Positions 1 through 9,078 of a stretch of DNA of 20,084 bases are shown one piece after another. The DNA comes from a virus: positions 1 to 20,084 of IMG/VR virus record IMGVR_UViG_3300001686_000190. One strand, 5' to 3'. A program made the position numbers and the translations under genes. The notes below the pieces were generated by a model. The model saw only the letters and a program-made list of their open reading frames with translations. It had not been told where the DNA came from and made no database searches. The stretch's first letter is position 1. The number at the start of each line of letters is the position of its first letter.

Positions 1-2474
1 CCCCGGAGCTTCTTGGACAGCGCCACGGCGACGACGCGGTATTGGTCCCCTGACTTCCGGACAGTCATCGTCCCTTCGCCGCCGGGCGACTCCAGCCCCA
101 TGATGACTCGGTTGCCCTGTTCATCGATGTTCGCGGTGGCGCCGTGGGCGGTGAGCGTGTCGGTGGCCGCGGCGTCGACCTCTGCCTGAATGGGCTCGAC
201 GACGAAGTGCATCACGCGCTCCGGCGCCAGCTTGTCTCCAAGGTCGTTGACCCCCCCCGTCTTAATCTCGTTGGAGACCAGGCGCATCCGCGCCCCGCGC
301 TTGAGCAGGATTTCGCGCTCGGTCGCCATGTCGGCGTTCGGAATCGCCGCGGCTGGGTATCCCTTGGGGACGTCAATCACCATGACGATCGCGCCCCCTT
401 CGGTGTCGCCGTGCGTCTCTCCGATCCCGCGCGCCCTCTCCGGCACCGCCGACGTGGAGGTCGGCGCGGGGTTTTCAAACGTCTCGCCGGGGCGCATCGC
501 CGACAGCCGGCGACCCAGCGATCCATCCTCGCGAACACCACGGAACACGCGCAGATCGCGCGGCGCGGGCGACTTGTCCAACGCCGCGTCGAGGCGAGCG
601 ATGTGGGTCGCATGTTCGTCGCTCAGCTTTCCGGCGTTGAGCGACTGATTCACTTCATACGCATAGTCTGTGCTGTGGTCGTAGAGCGCGCGCCGCTCCG
701 GAGTCGACAGCCGGCCCGCGAGATCATCCTTCATCGACTTGAAGTCGCCGCCGTTCACTGGTCGGAATCGCTGCGTGTAATCCGAGGGCGCCCCGAACCA
801 TGAGCTCGTCCGAAACTCGTGGACGAAGTCGAAGTTGTCGCTGAGCGCCTTCGGCTTCTTGCCGACTCCGGTCAGTTCGGCCATCTGCTCCGCGGGCATC
901 GCCTGCGCCGTCGGCTCGCGCCCGGCAACCGGTACGGGGGCCTGCTCGGCCGCGACGTCGCCCAGGGTGCGCGGCTGGGTGCCCTTGGCGAGTACGGCGG
1001 TTCCCTGCTCTGCTCGGGCTGCGCGGCCGGCGGTGAGATCCCGAACCTCGCGCGCGGCAGCCTCGGCGTCGGTGCCGGCGGCGAGCCGCGCCAGTTCCTC
1101 CTGGCTCTTGAACCCGCCCGCGCCCGGGGCTCCGAACTCCCCCACGGGCACCAGCGGGCGCTGGATGTCACCTGGCTGAAGTCCGCGCAGGACCGCGTCG
1201 AGATCGGGGTCGACCTGCGCGTGCAACTCGTCGAACGAGCGCCGGGCCGCCTGGTACTCGCCGAGCCGCGCACCGAGCTCGGCCTCGTCCGCGGTCACCG
1301 GGGGGCCGACGATCCCGCGGGTTCGCGCCAGCGTCGCCGGGCCCTGGGTCGTGACGCCGGGCTGCTGGGCGAGCTGCTCGAGCGCGTTGGGGCCCGCGGG
1401 CGGGCTCTCGCCGGGGATGACGTAGGTCCGCCGGAACCCTGGCGACCCCAGCGGGGCTTCGCCCGGCGTGATCGGCTCGCCGCCGAGGGTCTTCGCTCGG
1501 TCGCGCAGCGCGCGCGCCATCGTCACCTCGGGCGGCTCACCTGATACCACCGCTGCACCTCCTGCAGGTCCACCGGAAGCGGTACCGGAACCACTCGGAA
1601 CCGCTTCGGAACCAGCAGAACCGCTCGGGAACTCGGATGGTGGGGTGAACGCCCGCGCGTCGGCCGTCTCGGCGCTGGCACGGAGTCGCTGCAGGTTCGC
1701 GGCCTCGCGCGCGGTCTGCGTCTCCGCGAGCTTCGCCTTGGCGAGCTCGCCAGCCTGGTCGAACGCCTCCAGGTGCTTCTGCGCCTTCGCGGTCCATGCG
1801 GACGACGCCGCTGTGGCCGCCTCCGCGCCGCCCTCGGCGTACCGCGCGAACATGCGCCGCGCCGCGATCGTGCCGGCCTCGATCCCGTGCGCGACCGGCA
1901 CGCCCGCCGCGCCGAACAGCAGGCCGGTCCCGAGAGCGCCGTTCATCCCCTCGGCGGTGAGGTTCCGATCGCCGAGCGCGACGTCGGAGAGGTAGATCCC
2001 GGCGTTGGCGATCGCCCCCTCGGCCCCGGCCGCGCCCAGCTGCTGCGCGACGCCCAGCGCGCCGCCGGTGGCCCTGCCGGTCTCGATGCCCTCGGCGGCG
2101 AGCCTCCCGAGCGCGCCAGCTGGCGTCGCGGCGCCGCCGCTAACCAGCGCGGGGAGCATCATGCCGGCGGCCTGGGCGGTCCCGGCCAAGATCGGGTTGT
2201 CCGCGCGGTCCTGCGCGAGCTGCTCAAACTGCCCCTTGTCGAGGACGCCCTTCAGCACCCAGTCCGAGGCGCCGAGGGTCGCGCCCGAGAGCGCGCCGCT
2301 GACCGTCGCGCCGATCGAGCCCAGGACGCCGTTGTCGGTGGGCGCGATCCGGTTCTGCGCGGCGCCGGCCTCGGCGCGACCGACCTCCTGGTAGTCACCG
2401 CCCGCGCGGTATCGATCGGCCTCGTCCTCGGGGACGTAGACCACCTTGCCATCTGGACCGCGGAACGCCGGCAT
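1..2474 (-). CDS. Ejection (internal virion) protein with ADP-ribosyltransferase domain, 3' end off window
   Basis: The frame stays open from an ATG at 2474 to the left edge, giving 824 residues without a stop. The ATG abuts the TAG of the upstream gene. Residues 46-200 are Gly/Ala-rich with hydrophobic stretches (about 105-116 and 178-195), as in proteins that enter membranes during phage DNA ejection. Residues 285-307 are a Gly/Ser/Ala linker. From about 585 to 755 there is a mono-ADP-ribosyltransferase fold of the VIP2/C3/ExoS type: a helix DYAYEVNQSLNAG, then LRVFRGV (Arg645), PTSTSAV (STS 673-675) and ATEREIL (Glu719-x-Glu721). These are the NAD-binding Arg, the STS strand and the catalytic ExE. 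Spacings of 28 and about 46 residues fit the family. The gene sits where T7 has gp16. Known family members transfer ADP-ribose from NAD to proteins; the target here is unknown. A further domain begins after residue 755 and is cut by the edge. Confidence 0.85.
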   Translation of the reverse strand, partial: MPAFRGPDGKVVYVPEDEADRYRAGGDYQEVGRAEAGAAQNRIAPTDNGVLGSIGATVSGALSGATLGASDWVLKGVLDKGQFEQLAQDRADNPILAGTAQAAGMMLPALVSGGAATPAGALGRLAAEGIETGRATGGALGVAQQLGAAGAEGAIANAGIYLSDVALGDRNLTAEGMNGALGTGLLFGAAGVPVAHGIEAGTIAARRMFARYAEGGAEAATAASSAWTAKAQKHLEAFDQAGELAKAKLAETQTAREAANLQRLRASAETADARAFTPPSEFPSGSAGSEAVPSGSGTASGGPAGGAAVVSGEPPEVTMARALRDRAKTLGGEPITPGEAPLGSPGFRRTYVIPGESPPAGPNALEQLAQQPGVTTQGPATLARTRGIVGPPVTADEAELGARLGEYQAARRSFDELHAQVDPDLDAVLRGLQPGDIQRPLVPVGEFGAPGAGGFKSQEELARLAAGTDAEAAAREVRDLTAGRAARAEQGTAVLAKGTQPRTLGDVAAEQAPVPVAGREPTAQAMPAEQMAELTGVGKKPKALSDNFDFVHEFRTSSWFGAPSDYTQRFRPVNGGDFKSMKDDLAGRLSTPERRALYDHSTDYAYEVNQSLNAGKLSDEHATHIARLDAALDKSPAPRDLRVFRGVREDGSLGRRLSAMRPGETFENPAPTSTSAVPERARGIGETHGDTEGGAIVMVIDVPKGYPAAAIPNADMATEREILLKRGARMRLVSNEIKTGGVNDLGDKLAPERVMHFVVEPIQAEVDAAATDTLTAHGATANIDEQGNRVIMGLESPGGEGTMTVRKSGDQYRVVAVALSKKLR

Positions 2475-4823
2475 CTACCTGGCGGTCCCCAGATCGCCGA
2501 ACTTCGCACGCTGCTCCGCCCGCACGCGCTCTGAGCGCGCCGCCGCAGCGGCTGCCGAGCTATCGCGTTCTGCCTGCGCGGCCGCAGCAGCGGCCGGATC
2601 GAACCCGCTGGGCGAGTTCGGCACCCGGGCCGCCTTGCGGACCAGCGCGTCCCGATCTCGGATCTCCTTCTGATCGGTGGCCGGCAGCGTCTTCACCACG
2701 TCGTCGTAGACGGCGGGCGCCGTGTTGCGCAGGACCTCGAGCATGCCGATCGACACCGAGTTGCGGCCCCCATCCCGGAGCCCGTCGCTGATCGGGGCCG
2801 CCAGCGCCTGCACGATCCGGTCGTGTTCGGCGTCGCCCGCGGTCTCGGCGCGCGCGGCCAGCGCCTTGATGTGGGTCGTGGCGTTCGGCGACAGGCCGGC
2901 CTCGCTACCGGGCCTCGCTGCTGCGTCGCTGAAGGCCTCTTCCTTGGCCTGGTCTTGCAGCCCGGTGTAGCGTCCGAGGTTCAGGTAGCCCAGGCTCCGA
3001 TCGTCGGCGGTCTCCCGTGCCGTCTTCTCGTCGATCGACAAGGTAGCGTCCCGATCTCCGGCGCCACGCGGAACGGGTTTCCAGTCCGTCTTGACCCCCT
3101 GCGCTCCCAGATCGCTGTTGATGTCGTCGGCGACGATGCCCTTAAGCTGCTTGAGGGATTCGAGGGCGCGCCCCTGATTCACCGCGCGATGGAAGTACGA
3201 ATCGGGGTCGAACTCGAGGATGTGCTTCATCGTCTGATCGAACGCCCGCACCGAGATCCTTTCGCCGATCGTCTTCTGGTAGACGTTGGCGAGGTTGCTC
3301 ATTTGGGTTGCGATACCGGCCCACTGCTCGCGGTTGAACGCGCTCGGGTCCTTCTCGAGCTTCGCGACGATGTCGCCGATCTGGTCGGTGGCGTTCTGCG
3401 CGGTATCGATGTGCTCGCGAAGCTTCGTCGCCACCTTCGGATCGACCACGACTGAATCGTTGATGCGCGCGCTCATGCGGAGATCCTCGGCCTGCTGCCG
3501 CTGCCGAGTCGCGAGGGCCGGGTCCTGCTGTTGGCGCGCCGCGGCCTCGAGCTGGTCGGCTTGCTTGAACTTCGCCTGACCGGCCGGGTTCAGCAGCGAG
3601 TCCCTGGTGCGGGGGTCGAACAGCCCGCCCTCCGCGACGGCCTTGGCCTTAGCAGCAGCCTCGGCCTTGCCCTCCTTGAGAAGCTGCGCGGCGACGGTCG
3701 CCATCCTCTCGCGCTCGGTTGCGGCAAGGTTCGCGTACTGGAACCCGAGAGTCTCGCGGTGCATCTGCAGCGTCTGTGCGCGCGCCGCCTCGACGTTCAT
3801 CTGGTCCTGGTACCGCTGCCCGGCCTGGCCGCGGAGGTCGGCCCGCTTCTCCTCCAGGGTCGCGTTGACCTCGGCGGCCTTGGCGAGCGCCGCCGGGGAC
3901 TTCATCTGCATCGCGATCGTCTGCACGGCTTGCTGGGCCTGCTGGATCGCGGCGTCCTTGCGCGCGTCGATCTCGGTGATCCGGTCGACGTTGTGCTGCC
4001 GCTGCTCGGTGACGCCCACGTTCATCTGCGCGAGCGCCGACCGCTTCACGTCGATGTCCGCCATCTGCCCGGCGACCTTCTTGTCGATCAGCTGCTGCAG
4101 CGTGTTGTAGGCGGGATCGTTCCATGCCTCGCCGGGCCGGCGGGTCATCGCGGTGCCGACCATCGACATGATCAGCCCGATCTGCGCCCAGATCGGATGG
4201 TCCACGCTGCGGTCGATGCGCGTCTTCGCGATCTGGTCGGCCAGCTGGTCGCGGGCCTGGATCCGCGCGTTGAGCTCGGCCTCGTTCGCCTTGGCCTGCT
4301 GCGCGCGCTCGTCCAGGATCTGCTGCGTCCGCGCGTCGCGCGCGGCCATCGCGTGGCCCTCTTGCGTAGCGGCGTCGGCCTCGACCTGTGCCGAGCGGTC
4401 GATCGCAGCCTGCTGCGTGTCGATCGCGGCGTTCTGCGCGGCGAGGGTCCCCGCCGGGCCCTCCTTGATCAGCTGGGCCTTCGTGGGCGATGGCTCCGGC
4501 GCGGGACGCCGTGGGACCCCCGGATCTTGCGCGGGGGACGTCACCGGCCCTTGCGGGGCCGCGCCGGGAGACCCGGTGAGCGGTGGCAGCTGCGAGGGAT
4601 CCGTGATGGGGCCCTCCTGCGGGCCCCCTGGGGCGGGGCCCGGGACGGGGGTCGCGGTCGGCGGCAGCGCGGGGGGCGAGTTGCCGGCTGCATCCGGCGG
4701 GAGCGCGGCCGGGATCGGGAACGGCTGCAGGCCCGGGAAGTTCGCCGCGAGGCCGCTCGGCATCGTGACCGCGCGCCCGTCGGGCGTGAGCAGGTTGACC
4801 ATGTCGCCGTCGTAGAGGGGCAT
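2475..4823 (-). CDS. Large helical internal virion / ejection protein (T7 gp15 position)
   Basis: 782 residues, close in length to T7 gp15 (about 750), and in the same relative position after a gp14-like gene. Residues 1-25 hold a short PDG-R-x-V-x-M-P motif. Residues 26-115 are strongly Pro/Gly/Ala-rich and probably disordered. Most of 115-780 is Ala/Gln/Glu/Arg-rich and predicted helical coiled coil. A single hydrophobic stretch lies at 210-225 (HPIWAQIGLIMSMVGTAM). The C-terminus is an Ala/Arg helix. No enzyme motif was seen. The start ATG lies two bases after the TGA of the upstream gene and the stop TAG touches the ATG of the ADP-ribosyltransferase gene, so the three ejection genes are translationally linked. 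The ejection role is inferred from position, length and composition, not from clear sequence identity. Confidence 0.65.
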   Translation of the reverse strand: MPLYDGDMVNLLTPDGRAVTMPSGLAANFPGLQPFPIPAALPPDAAGNSPPALPPTATPVPGPAPGGPQEGPITDPSQLPPLTGSPGAAPQGPVTSPAQDPGVPRRPAPEPSPTKAQLIKEGPAGTLAAQNAAIDTQQAAIDRSAQVEADAATQEGHAMAARDARTQQILDERAQQAKANEAELNARIQARDQLADQIAKTRIDRSVDHPIWAQIGLIMSMVGTAMTRRPGEAWNDPAYNTLQQLIDKKVAGQMADIDVKRSALAQMNVGVTEQRQHNVDRITEIDARKDAAIQQAQQAVQTIAMQMKSPAALAKAAEVNATLEEKRADLRGQAGQRYQDQMNVEAARAQTLQMHRETLGFQYANLAATERERMATVAAQLLKEGKAEAAAKAKAVAEGGLFDPRTRDSLLNPAGQAKFKQADQLEAAARQQQDPALATRQRQQAEDLRMSARINDSVVVDPKVATKLREHIDTAQNATDQIGDIVAKLEKDPSAFNREQWAGIATQMSNLANVYQKTIGERISVRAFDQTMKHILEFDPDSYFHRAVNQGRALESLKQLKGIVADDINSDLGAQGVKTDWKPVPRGAGDRDATLSIDEKTARETADDRSLGYLNLGRYTGLQDQAKEEAFSDAAARPGSEAGLSPNATTHIKALAARAETAGDAEHDRIVQALAAPISDGLRDGGRNSVSIGMLEVLRNTAPAVYDDVVKTLPATDQKEIRDRDALVRKAARVPNSPSGFDPAAAAAAQAERDSSAAAAAARSERVRAEQRAKFGDLGTAR

Positions 4824-4825
4824 GA

Positions 4826-5779
4826 TCAGGCGCTCGGCATGGTGACGGGGCCGTTGGGCTGGTCACCGTGGGGGTACATCTGCGAAAGCCCACCCGGGTT
4901 GGGCGGTGGGACGTTGGGGGCCGGTGGCGGGGTCGGCGTGTTGGGCCCGAAGGCTCCCATCGCCTTCAGCTGCATGTAGGTCCCGGCCCCCTGGGCGAGG
5001 TTGCCCATCACGTTGGGCTTCTGGAGGTCGATCTGTTGCTGCTGGAGCTGGGCGCGGTACGCGTCGATCTGCTGCTGTGACCAGCCCTGCATCTGGCCGA
5101 GCGCCTGGATCTGGTAGGCGTCGTTCATCTGCCGCTGCTGGAGCTGCGCCTGGAGATTCGCTTGCTGCGCGGCCTGCGCCAGCTGGGCATTCTGGGCCGC
5201 GACGTTGGCGTCCTGGCCGTAGAGGTTGCTGAACAGCCCGCCGAGCTGCTGGTTCGCCGCGGCCTGGTCCTGAAGCCGCATCGCGCCGGCCTGGCCCGCG
5301 CCGGCGAGGCCGATGTCTGCCTGGTTTCTCATCGAGTTGCGGAACGCAAGGGCCGCGTTGGCGCCGTGGCTCGCGCGCGCGGCGGCCATCTGCGCGGCGT
5401 TCGCGCGGCCGACCTGCGCGTTGACCGCCATCTCGCCGGCGCCCTGCTGAGTCCCCGCGGCGATGCGCCCGAGCCGGCCGGTGGTGTCGAGGATGCCTTG
5501 CCGGCCGGTTGGGTCGACGATGAACTGCGAGCCGGCCATCGACGGCGCGTCGCGGTACTGGGCGCCCCCGACGATGCCGGTCAATGCGGAGGTGGCGATC
5601 GGGTTCGGCGGCGGAGGTGGCGCTTCGTCACCCCCGCTAAACAGCCCGCTCACCCCTCCAATGATGCCACCGGCAGCACCGCCGATCGCGGTGCCCCACG
5701 GCCCGGCCACGGAGCCGATCGTCGCGCCGGTCGCGGCGCCGCCGAGCGCACCAGATCCTGCTGCTCCCCAGTTCGCCAT
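4826..5779 (-). CDS. Small internal virion / ejection protein (T7 gp14 position)
   Basis: 317 residues. Residues 1-50 are a Gly/Ala-rich hydrophobic segment with repeated GxxxG spacing (for example GGAAGGIIGGVSGLF), suited to membrane insertion. A run of prolines follows at 53-60. Residues 95-260 are Ala/Gln/Asn-rich and helical, with Gln-rich blocks at 215-255. The last 45 residues are Pro/Gly-rich. T7 gp14 and P22 gp7 are ejected proteins of similar make-up; gp14 forms the outer-membrane pore of the T7 DNA-ejection channel. The gene starts one base after the nozzle gene stop and is followed two bases later by the next ejection gene. The assignment rests on composition and order, so the exact counterpart remains open. 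Confidence 0.6.
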   Translation of the reverse strand: MANWGAAGSGALGGAATGATIGSVAGPWGTAIGGAAGGIIGGVSGLFSGGDEAPPPPPNPIATSALTGIVGGAQYRDAPSMAGSQFIVDPTGRQGILDTTGRLGRIAAGTQQGAGEMAVNAQVGRANAAQMAAARASHGANAALAFRNSMRNQADIGLAGAGQAGAMRLQDQAAANQQLGGLFSNLYGQDANVAAQNAQLAQAAQQANLQAQLQQRQMNDAYQIQALGQMQGWSQQQIDAYRAQLQQQQIDLQKPNVMGNLAQGAGTYMQLKAMGAFGPNTPTPPPAPNVPPPNPGGLSQMYPHGDQPNGPVTMPSA

Positions 5780-5780
5780 G

Positions 5781-8700
5781 TCAGCCTGATCTTCCCGCCG
5801 TCAACGGACGGCGCACATTGCCGAGCACCTGCCCGGTGATGACGAGCTCCGTGAGCTCGAACGAGGGACCGAAGAATCCGGCGGCCTCGAAGTCCTCGAA
5901 CCTGAACTGGATCGACTGGCCTACTTCCCACATGTCGAGCCGCCACGCGTATTCGCCCGGAGCCGTGCCGCCGTACTCGCCGGCGCTGTACAGCCCGTCG
6001 CTGTAGTTCGACCCGGTGATCGGTTCGAGGCCGACGACGTTAGAGCCGCTGATCCAGCCGGACCCGCTGCTCGCGCCGGTCGCGTCGAGCCACACCGCGT
6101 CAGTCCATCCGTGGGTGTAGTCGGTCTGGTACTGCACGCCGAGCTGGTGCGCGGACACCCACGTACCAAGCAGGTGGAACTGATGGAACTTCTGGAACCC
6201 CTGCAGGTACTCCACCATCTTGATCCACGCGGTCTCGAGTCGCATTCGGATTCGCGTGCCCGCGTCCGAGTACACCCCGACGGTCTCGGCGAACATCCGC
6301 CCGTCCGTGCGTAGGTAGTACAGGCGACCGTCGACCACCGCGCAGTCCCGCCCCTCGAAGTTCGTGAACGTCGACCACTGGTCGAACAGGTAGTCGTAGA
6401 GCAGCGTCGAGCCCGAGTCGGTCAGGAACAGGATCTGGGTGCGGTCCGGCAGCTGGAGCGCGCGGCGGATCGCCTGGCTGTTGAACGCCTCGACGGGCGC
6501 GCCGCGGTAGTTGATGCTGCTGTCGCCGCCGAGCTCGAAGATCCCCTGGGCGCTATTGAACAGGTACCCGCGGGGGGTGAACACGATCGATTGCGGGTCG
6601 GTGCATCCGATGTCCCCGCTGGGGACGAGCTGGGCCTGTGAGAACCCGCTGGTGTTGGTGCCGCCGGTCTCATCGGGGCCATCGCCGGCGAACGTCCAGA
6701 TCTGCCGCTCGGTCCAGATGATGATCCGGTTGTCGATCGCGGCCAAGCCCTGCACGCTGCCGCCCTGGAGGTCGATTCGGAGGAACAGGTCGGGCGGCCA
6801 CTGCACACCGAGCCCGTCCGCGATGGGCTGCGAGTAACGCACGAGCGTCGGGTCGCTGGGGTCGCTCGCGAACAGCCGGTTCTTGCCGCGCGCGATCGCG
6901 GGCCCGAGCGGCGTCGGGTCATTCGAGAGGACCCCGCCGTCGGTGTACAGCTCGTCGAAGGTCTGCAGCGTCGTATCGCTCATCCGGTCGAGAAAGCCCG
7001 CGACGTCGGACGCCACCGAGTTGGCGACGTAGCCGTTGGCCGAGCCGGTGGTGGTCGTGTCGAGCGAGGTCACGCGCCACAGCTGCGAGGCGTTGCCGTC
7101 CGAGCCGGGCAACGAGCGCGCGACCATGATCCGGACGCCGAGCTTGCGCGTGAGCCGGCAGGTCGGCAGCGTCAGGGTGACCTGGGTGTCGGCCGGCCCC
7201 ATGGTCACGAGGAGCCCGGGCGAGGTCGGCCCGAGGTGGACTTCGCCCTGCGCGTCGGTCCACTCGTACCAGACGCGGTACTCGTAGACCGTGCTCGAGC
7301 TCATCGAGCCGCCGGCGGCGGGCGTGGCCACGATGACCTCGGGGCCGACGTGGAACCCCAGCTCGGTCCACGAGCGGCCGTCGTAGTGCATCGGGCAGGC
7401 GCCGGCCAGGTAGAGCCCCTTGCCGAACTCGGCGTACTGGTGGCTCTGGTCGTTGTCGAAGTCGATCGAGACCAGCCGCGGCGCGGTCTCGAGGAACTTG
7501 TCATCGTTCTCCGAGACCAGGCGCTGCCGCATCGGGAGGGCGATGCTCGCGATCGATCCGGTGACGTACGCCGAGGCAACGTGCGCGCGCGCCGGCAGCC
7601 CGGCGGCGGACCCCGGCAGGTGGCGACCGACCGGGATGCTGCCGTCGACGTCGATCGCGCTCATCTTGAACGTCAGGTAGGTATTGAACGAGGTGGTGGG
7701 GTGCACGACCGTGATGAACACGTCGGCGCCGACCACGAAGGGCTTGGCGACGAGACCGACGGACCGGAACGTCCCCAGGCTGCCGCTCGAGCCGGCCGTG
7801 ATCTCGACCGAGACCACGCGGATGAAGTGCTTCGTCGCCGCGGCCGCGGTCTCCTCCCAGAGCGTCCACGCGGTGATCGTACCTGCGGTCGCATTGCGCA
7901 GCGCGGCCACCCCGCAGCGCAGGATGCCCGCGATCGGCGCGTACGCCGCATAGCTCACGGTGGCCGCGAGCCCGCTCACGCCGCCGTTTCCGGCCGCGAA
8001 GAACTGGACCTTGCCGGTGCCGATCCCACCGCCGGAGACGTACGCGAGCGCGATCCGGTCGGCGTTGGCGCCGTCGACCAGCACATGGGACAGGCCCATC
8101 GGCGTACCCGCGGTGCGCGCCGCCGCGAAGATGATCGACGGCGGATCACCGAACAGGGGCGCGGAAAGCACACCGCTCTGGTCGATGTACCCGAGCCGGA
8201 CGTTCGTGGAGCCGTTCTCGGCCCAGGCGGCGATCGCAGGGGTGTCGGCGCGCGTGGTCGGTGAGATGTCGTACACCGGGTCGCCAGTCGCCAGATCCGA
8301 GACCAGCTGGACGGGCGCGACCGCCGCAGACGGGGCCGACGGGCTGACCACGATCACGTTCAGCGTGCCCGCCGCGGCGTTGGCCCAGTACACGTGCAGG
8401 CTGGCTCCGACGGCGACGCACCGGGGGGAGATGCCGGTGGCGTCGGCCTGGGTCGCGGCGCGGTAGATGCGCTGGCTCACCGTGTCGACCGCCGACCACC
8501 AGACCCCGCCGGCCGAGTCCTCCCACGCGCAGACCGTGACGCCGCCGAGCTCTGCCGCGTCGATCATGGTTTGGTCGGTCCCGGTGGTGGGCAGCGGCCG
8601 ATCGGAGCCGACCGCGCTGAACACGGCCCCGGCGTCGGACCACAGCGAGGCCCCGCTCTCGCGCGAGTAGCAGCGGTTCGAGGTGAACTCGAGCAGCTCG

Positions 8701-8924
8701 GTGCCGCGCTTGGCCATCCGGATCGCGTCGGTCACCTCGGCGGTGGTGCCCTCGATCTGCTGGCCCAGGTCCGCAAACCCGTTCCGCTTCTTGATCGAGG
8801 TCGCGCGGGAGAAGATGCCGTTTTCCAGGACGAGCAGCTTGGGCATCGGAACGCGGAGGGGGTCCTGTTTCGTGGAAATTCCCTCGCTGAACGCGAACGC
8901 CTGGACGACCTCACGGGGCGGCAT
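5781..8924 (-). CDS. Tail nozzle-like protein (T7 gp12 position)
   Basis: 1047 residues from the ATG at 8922-8924, chosen because AGGGGG (8929-8934) lies four bases upstream; an upstream in-frame start at 8963 lacks such a site. Residues 29-53 contain a pattern common at the start of podovirus nozzle/stabilisation proteins: LVLENGIFSRATSIKKRNGF, i.e. a ligand-free 'list of positions then KR-x-G' opening. The rest is almost wholly beta: repeated W/Y/G-rich strands that fit a beta-propeller, including IIIWTERQIWTFAGD and a later segment around YDYLFDQWSTFTNFEG. No transmembrane or catalytic motif was seen. Such proteins form the tip of the short tail and hold the DNA until receptor contact. It is larger than T7 gp12 (about 790), so an extra domain is likely. 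Its neighbours downstream are the ejection proteins, as in T7. Confidence 0.6.
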   Translation of the reverse strand: MPPREVVQAFAFSEGISTKQDPLRVPMPKLLVLENGIFSRATSIKKRNGFADLGQQIEGTTAEVTDAIRMAKRGTELLEFTSNRCYSRESGASLWSDAGAVFSAVGSDRPLPTTGTDQTMIDAAELGGVTVCAWEDSAGGVWWSAVDTVSQRIYRAATQADATGISPRCVAVGASLHVYWANAAAGTLNVIVVSPSAPSAAVAPVQLVSDLATGDPVYDISPTTRADTPAIAAWAENGSTNVRLGYIDQSGVLSAPLFGDPPSIIFAAARTAGTPMGLSHVLVDGANADRIALAYVSGGGIGTGKVQFFAAGNGGVSGLAATVSYAAYAPIAGILRCGVAALRNATAGTITAWTLWEETAAAATKHFIRVVSVEITAGSSGSLGTFRSVGLVAKPFVVGADVFITVVHPTTSFNTYLTFKMSAIDVDGSIPVGRHLPGSAAGLPARAHVASAYVTGSIASIALPMRQRLVSENDDKFLETAPRLVSIDFDNDQSHQYAEFGKGLYLAGACPMHYDGRSWTELGFHVGPEVIVATPAAGGSMSSSTVYEYRVWYEWTDAQGEVHLGPTSPGLLVTMGPADTQVTLTLPTCRLTRKLGVRIMVARSLPGSDGNASQLWRVTSLDTTTTGSANGYVANSVASDVAGFLDRMSDTTLQTFDELYTDGGVLSNDPTPLGPAIARGKNRLFASDPSDPTLVRYSQPIADGLGVQWPPDLFLRIDLQGGSVQGLAAIDNRIIIWTERQIWTFAGDGPDETGGTNTSGFSQAQLVPSGDIGCTDPQSIVFTPRGYLFNSAQGIFELGGDSSINYRGAPVEAFNSQAIRRALQLPDRTQILFLTDSGSTLLYDYLFDQWSTFTNFEGRDCAVVDGRLYYLRTDGRMFAETVGVYSDAGTRIRMRLETAWIKMVEYLQGFQKFHQFHLLGTWVSAHQLGVQYQTDYTHGWTDAVWLDATGASSGSGWISGSNVVGLEPITGSNYSDGLYSAGEYGGTAPGEYAWRLDMWEVGQSIQFRFEDFEAAGFFGPSFELTELVITGQVLGNVRRPLTAGRSG

Positions 8925-9078
8925 CGGACCCCCTGACCCGTTTCCAGATGGCGCGGATCGCACCTCGTGCAGTTCGGCGGCTGGCTTCGCGGGGCATGGC
9001 GGCGCTGTTGCGCGGCCCCGCGGATGGGTGGGGAAGCTCGCCTACGGCTGCCGGTGCACCCGGTCCGTAGCGCTGACC

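Noticed and set aside
144-2534. Several plus-strand open frames over the left edge
   Set aside because: They mirror the ART gene in other frames, lack family motifs and have Arg-rich low-complexity products; the minus-strand frame carries a clear R-S-E enzyme motif.
4608-4627. GGGGCCC/GGGCCCC inverted repeat as a terminator
   Set aside because: It is inside the Pro/Gly-rich linker of the gp15-position gene, has no T-run and is explained by Gly and Pro codons.
3531-4979. Long plus-strand open frame opposite the ejection genes
   Set aside because: It is Arg/Leu/Gly-rich with no domain pattern, lies fully antisense to two well-formed genes and arises from high GC at the third codon position.
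8925-8963. Upstream start for the nozzle gene
   Set aside because: The extra residues are Ser/Gly-rich and the ATG at 8924 has AGGGGG just upstream.
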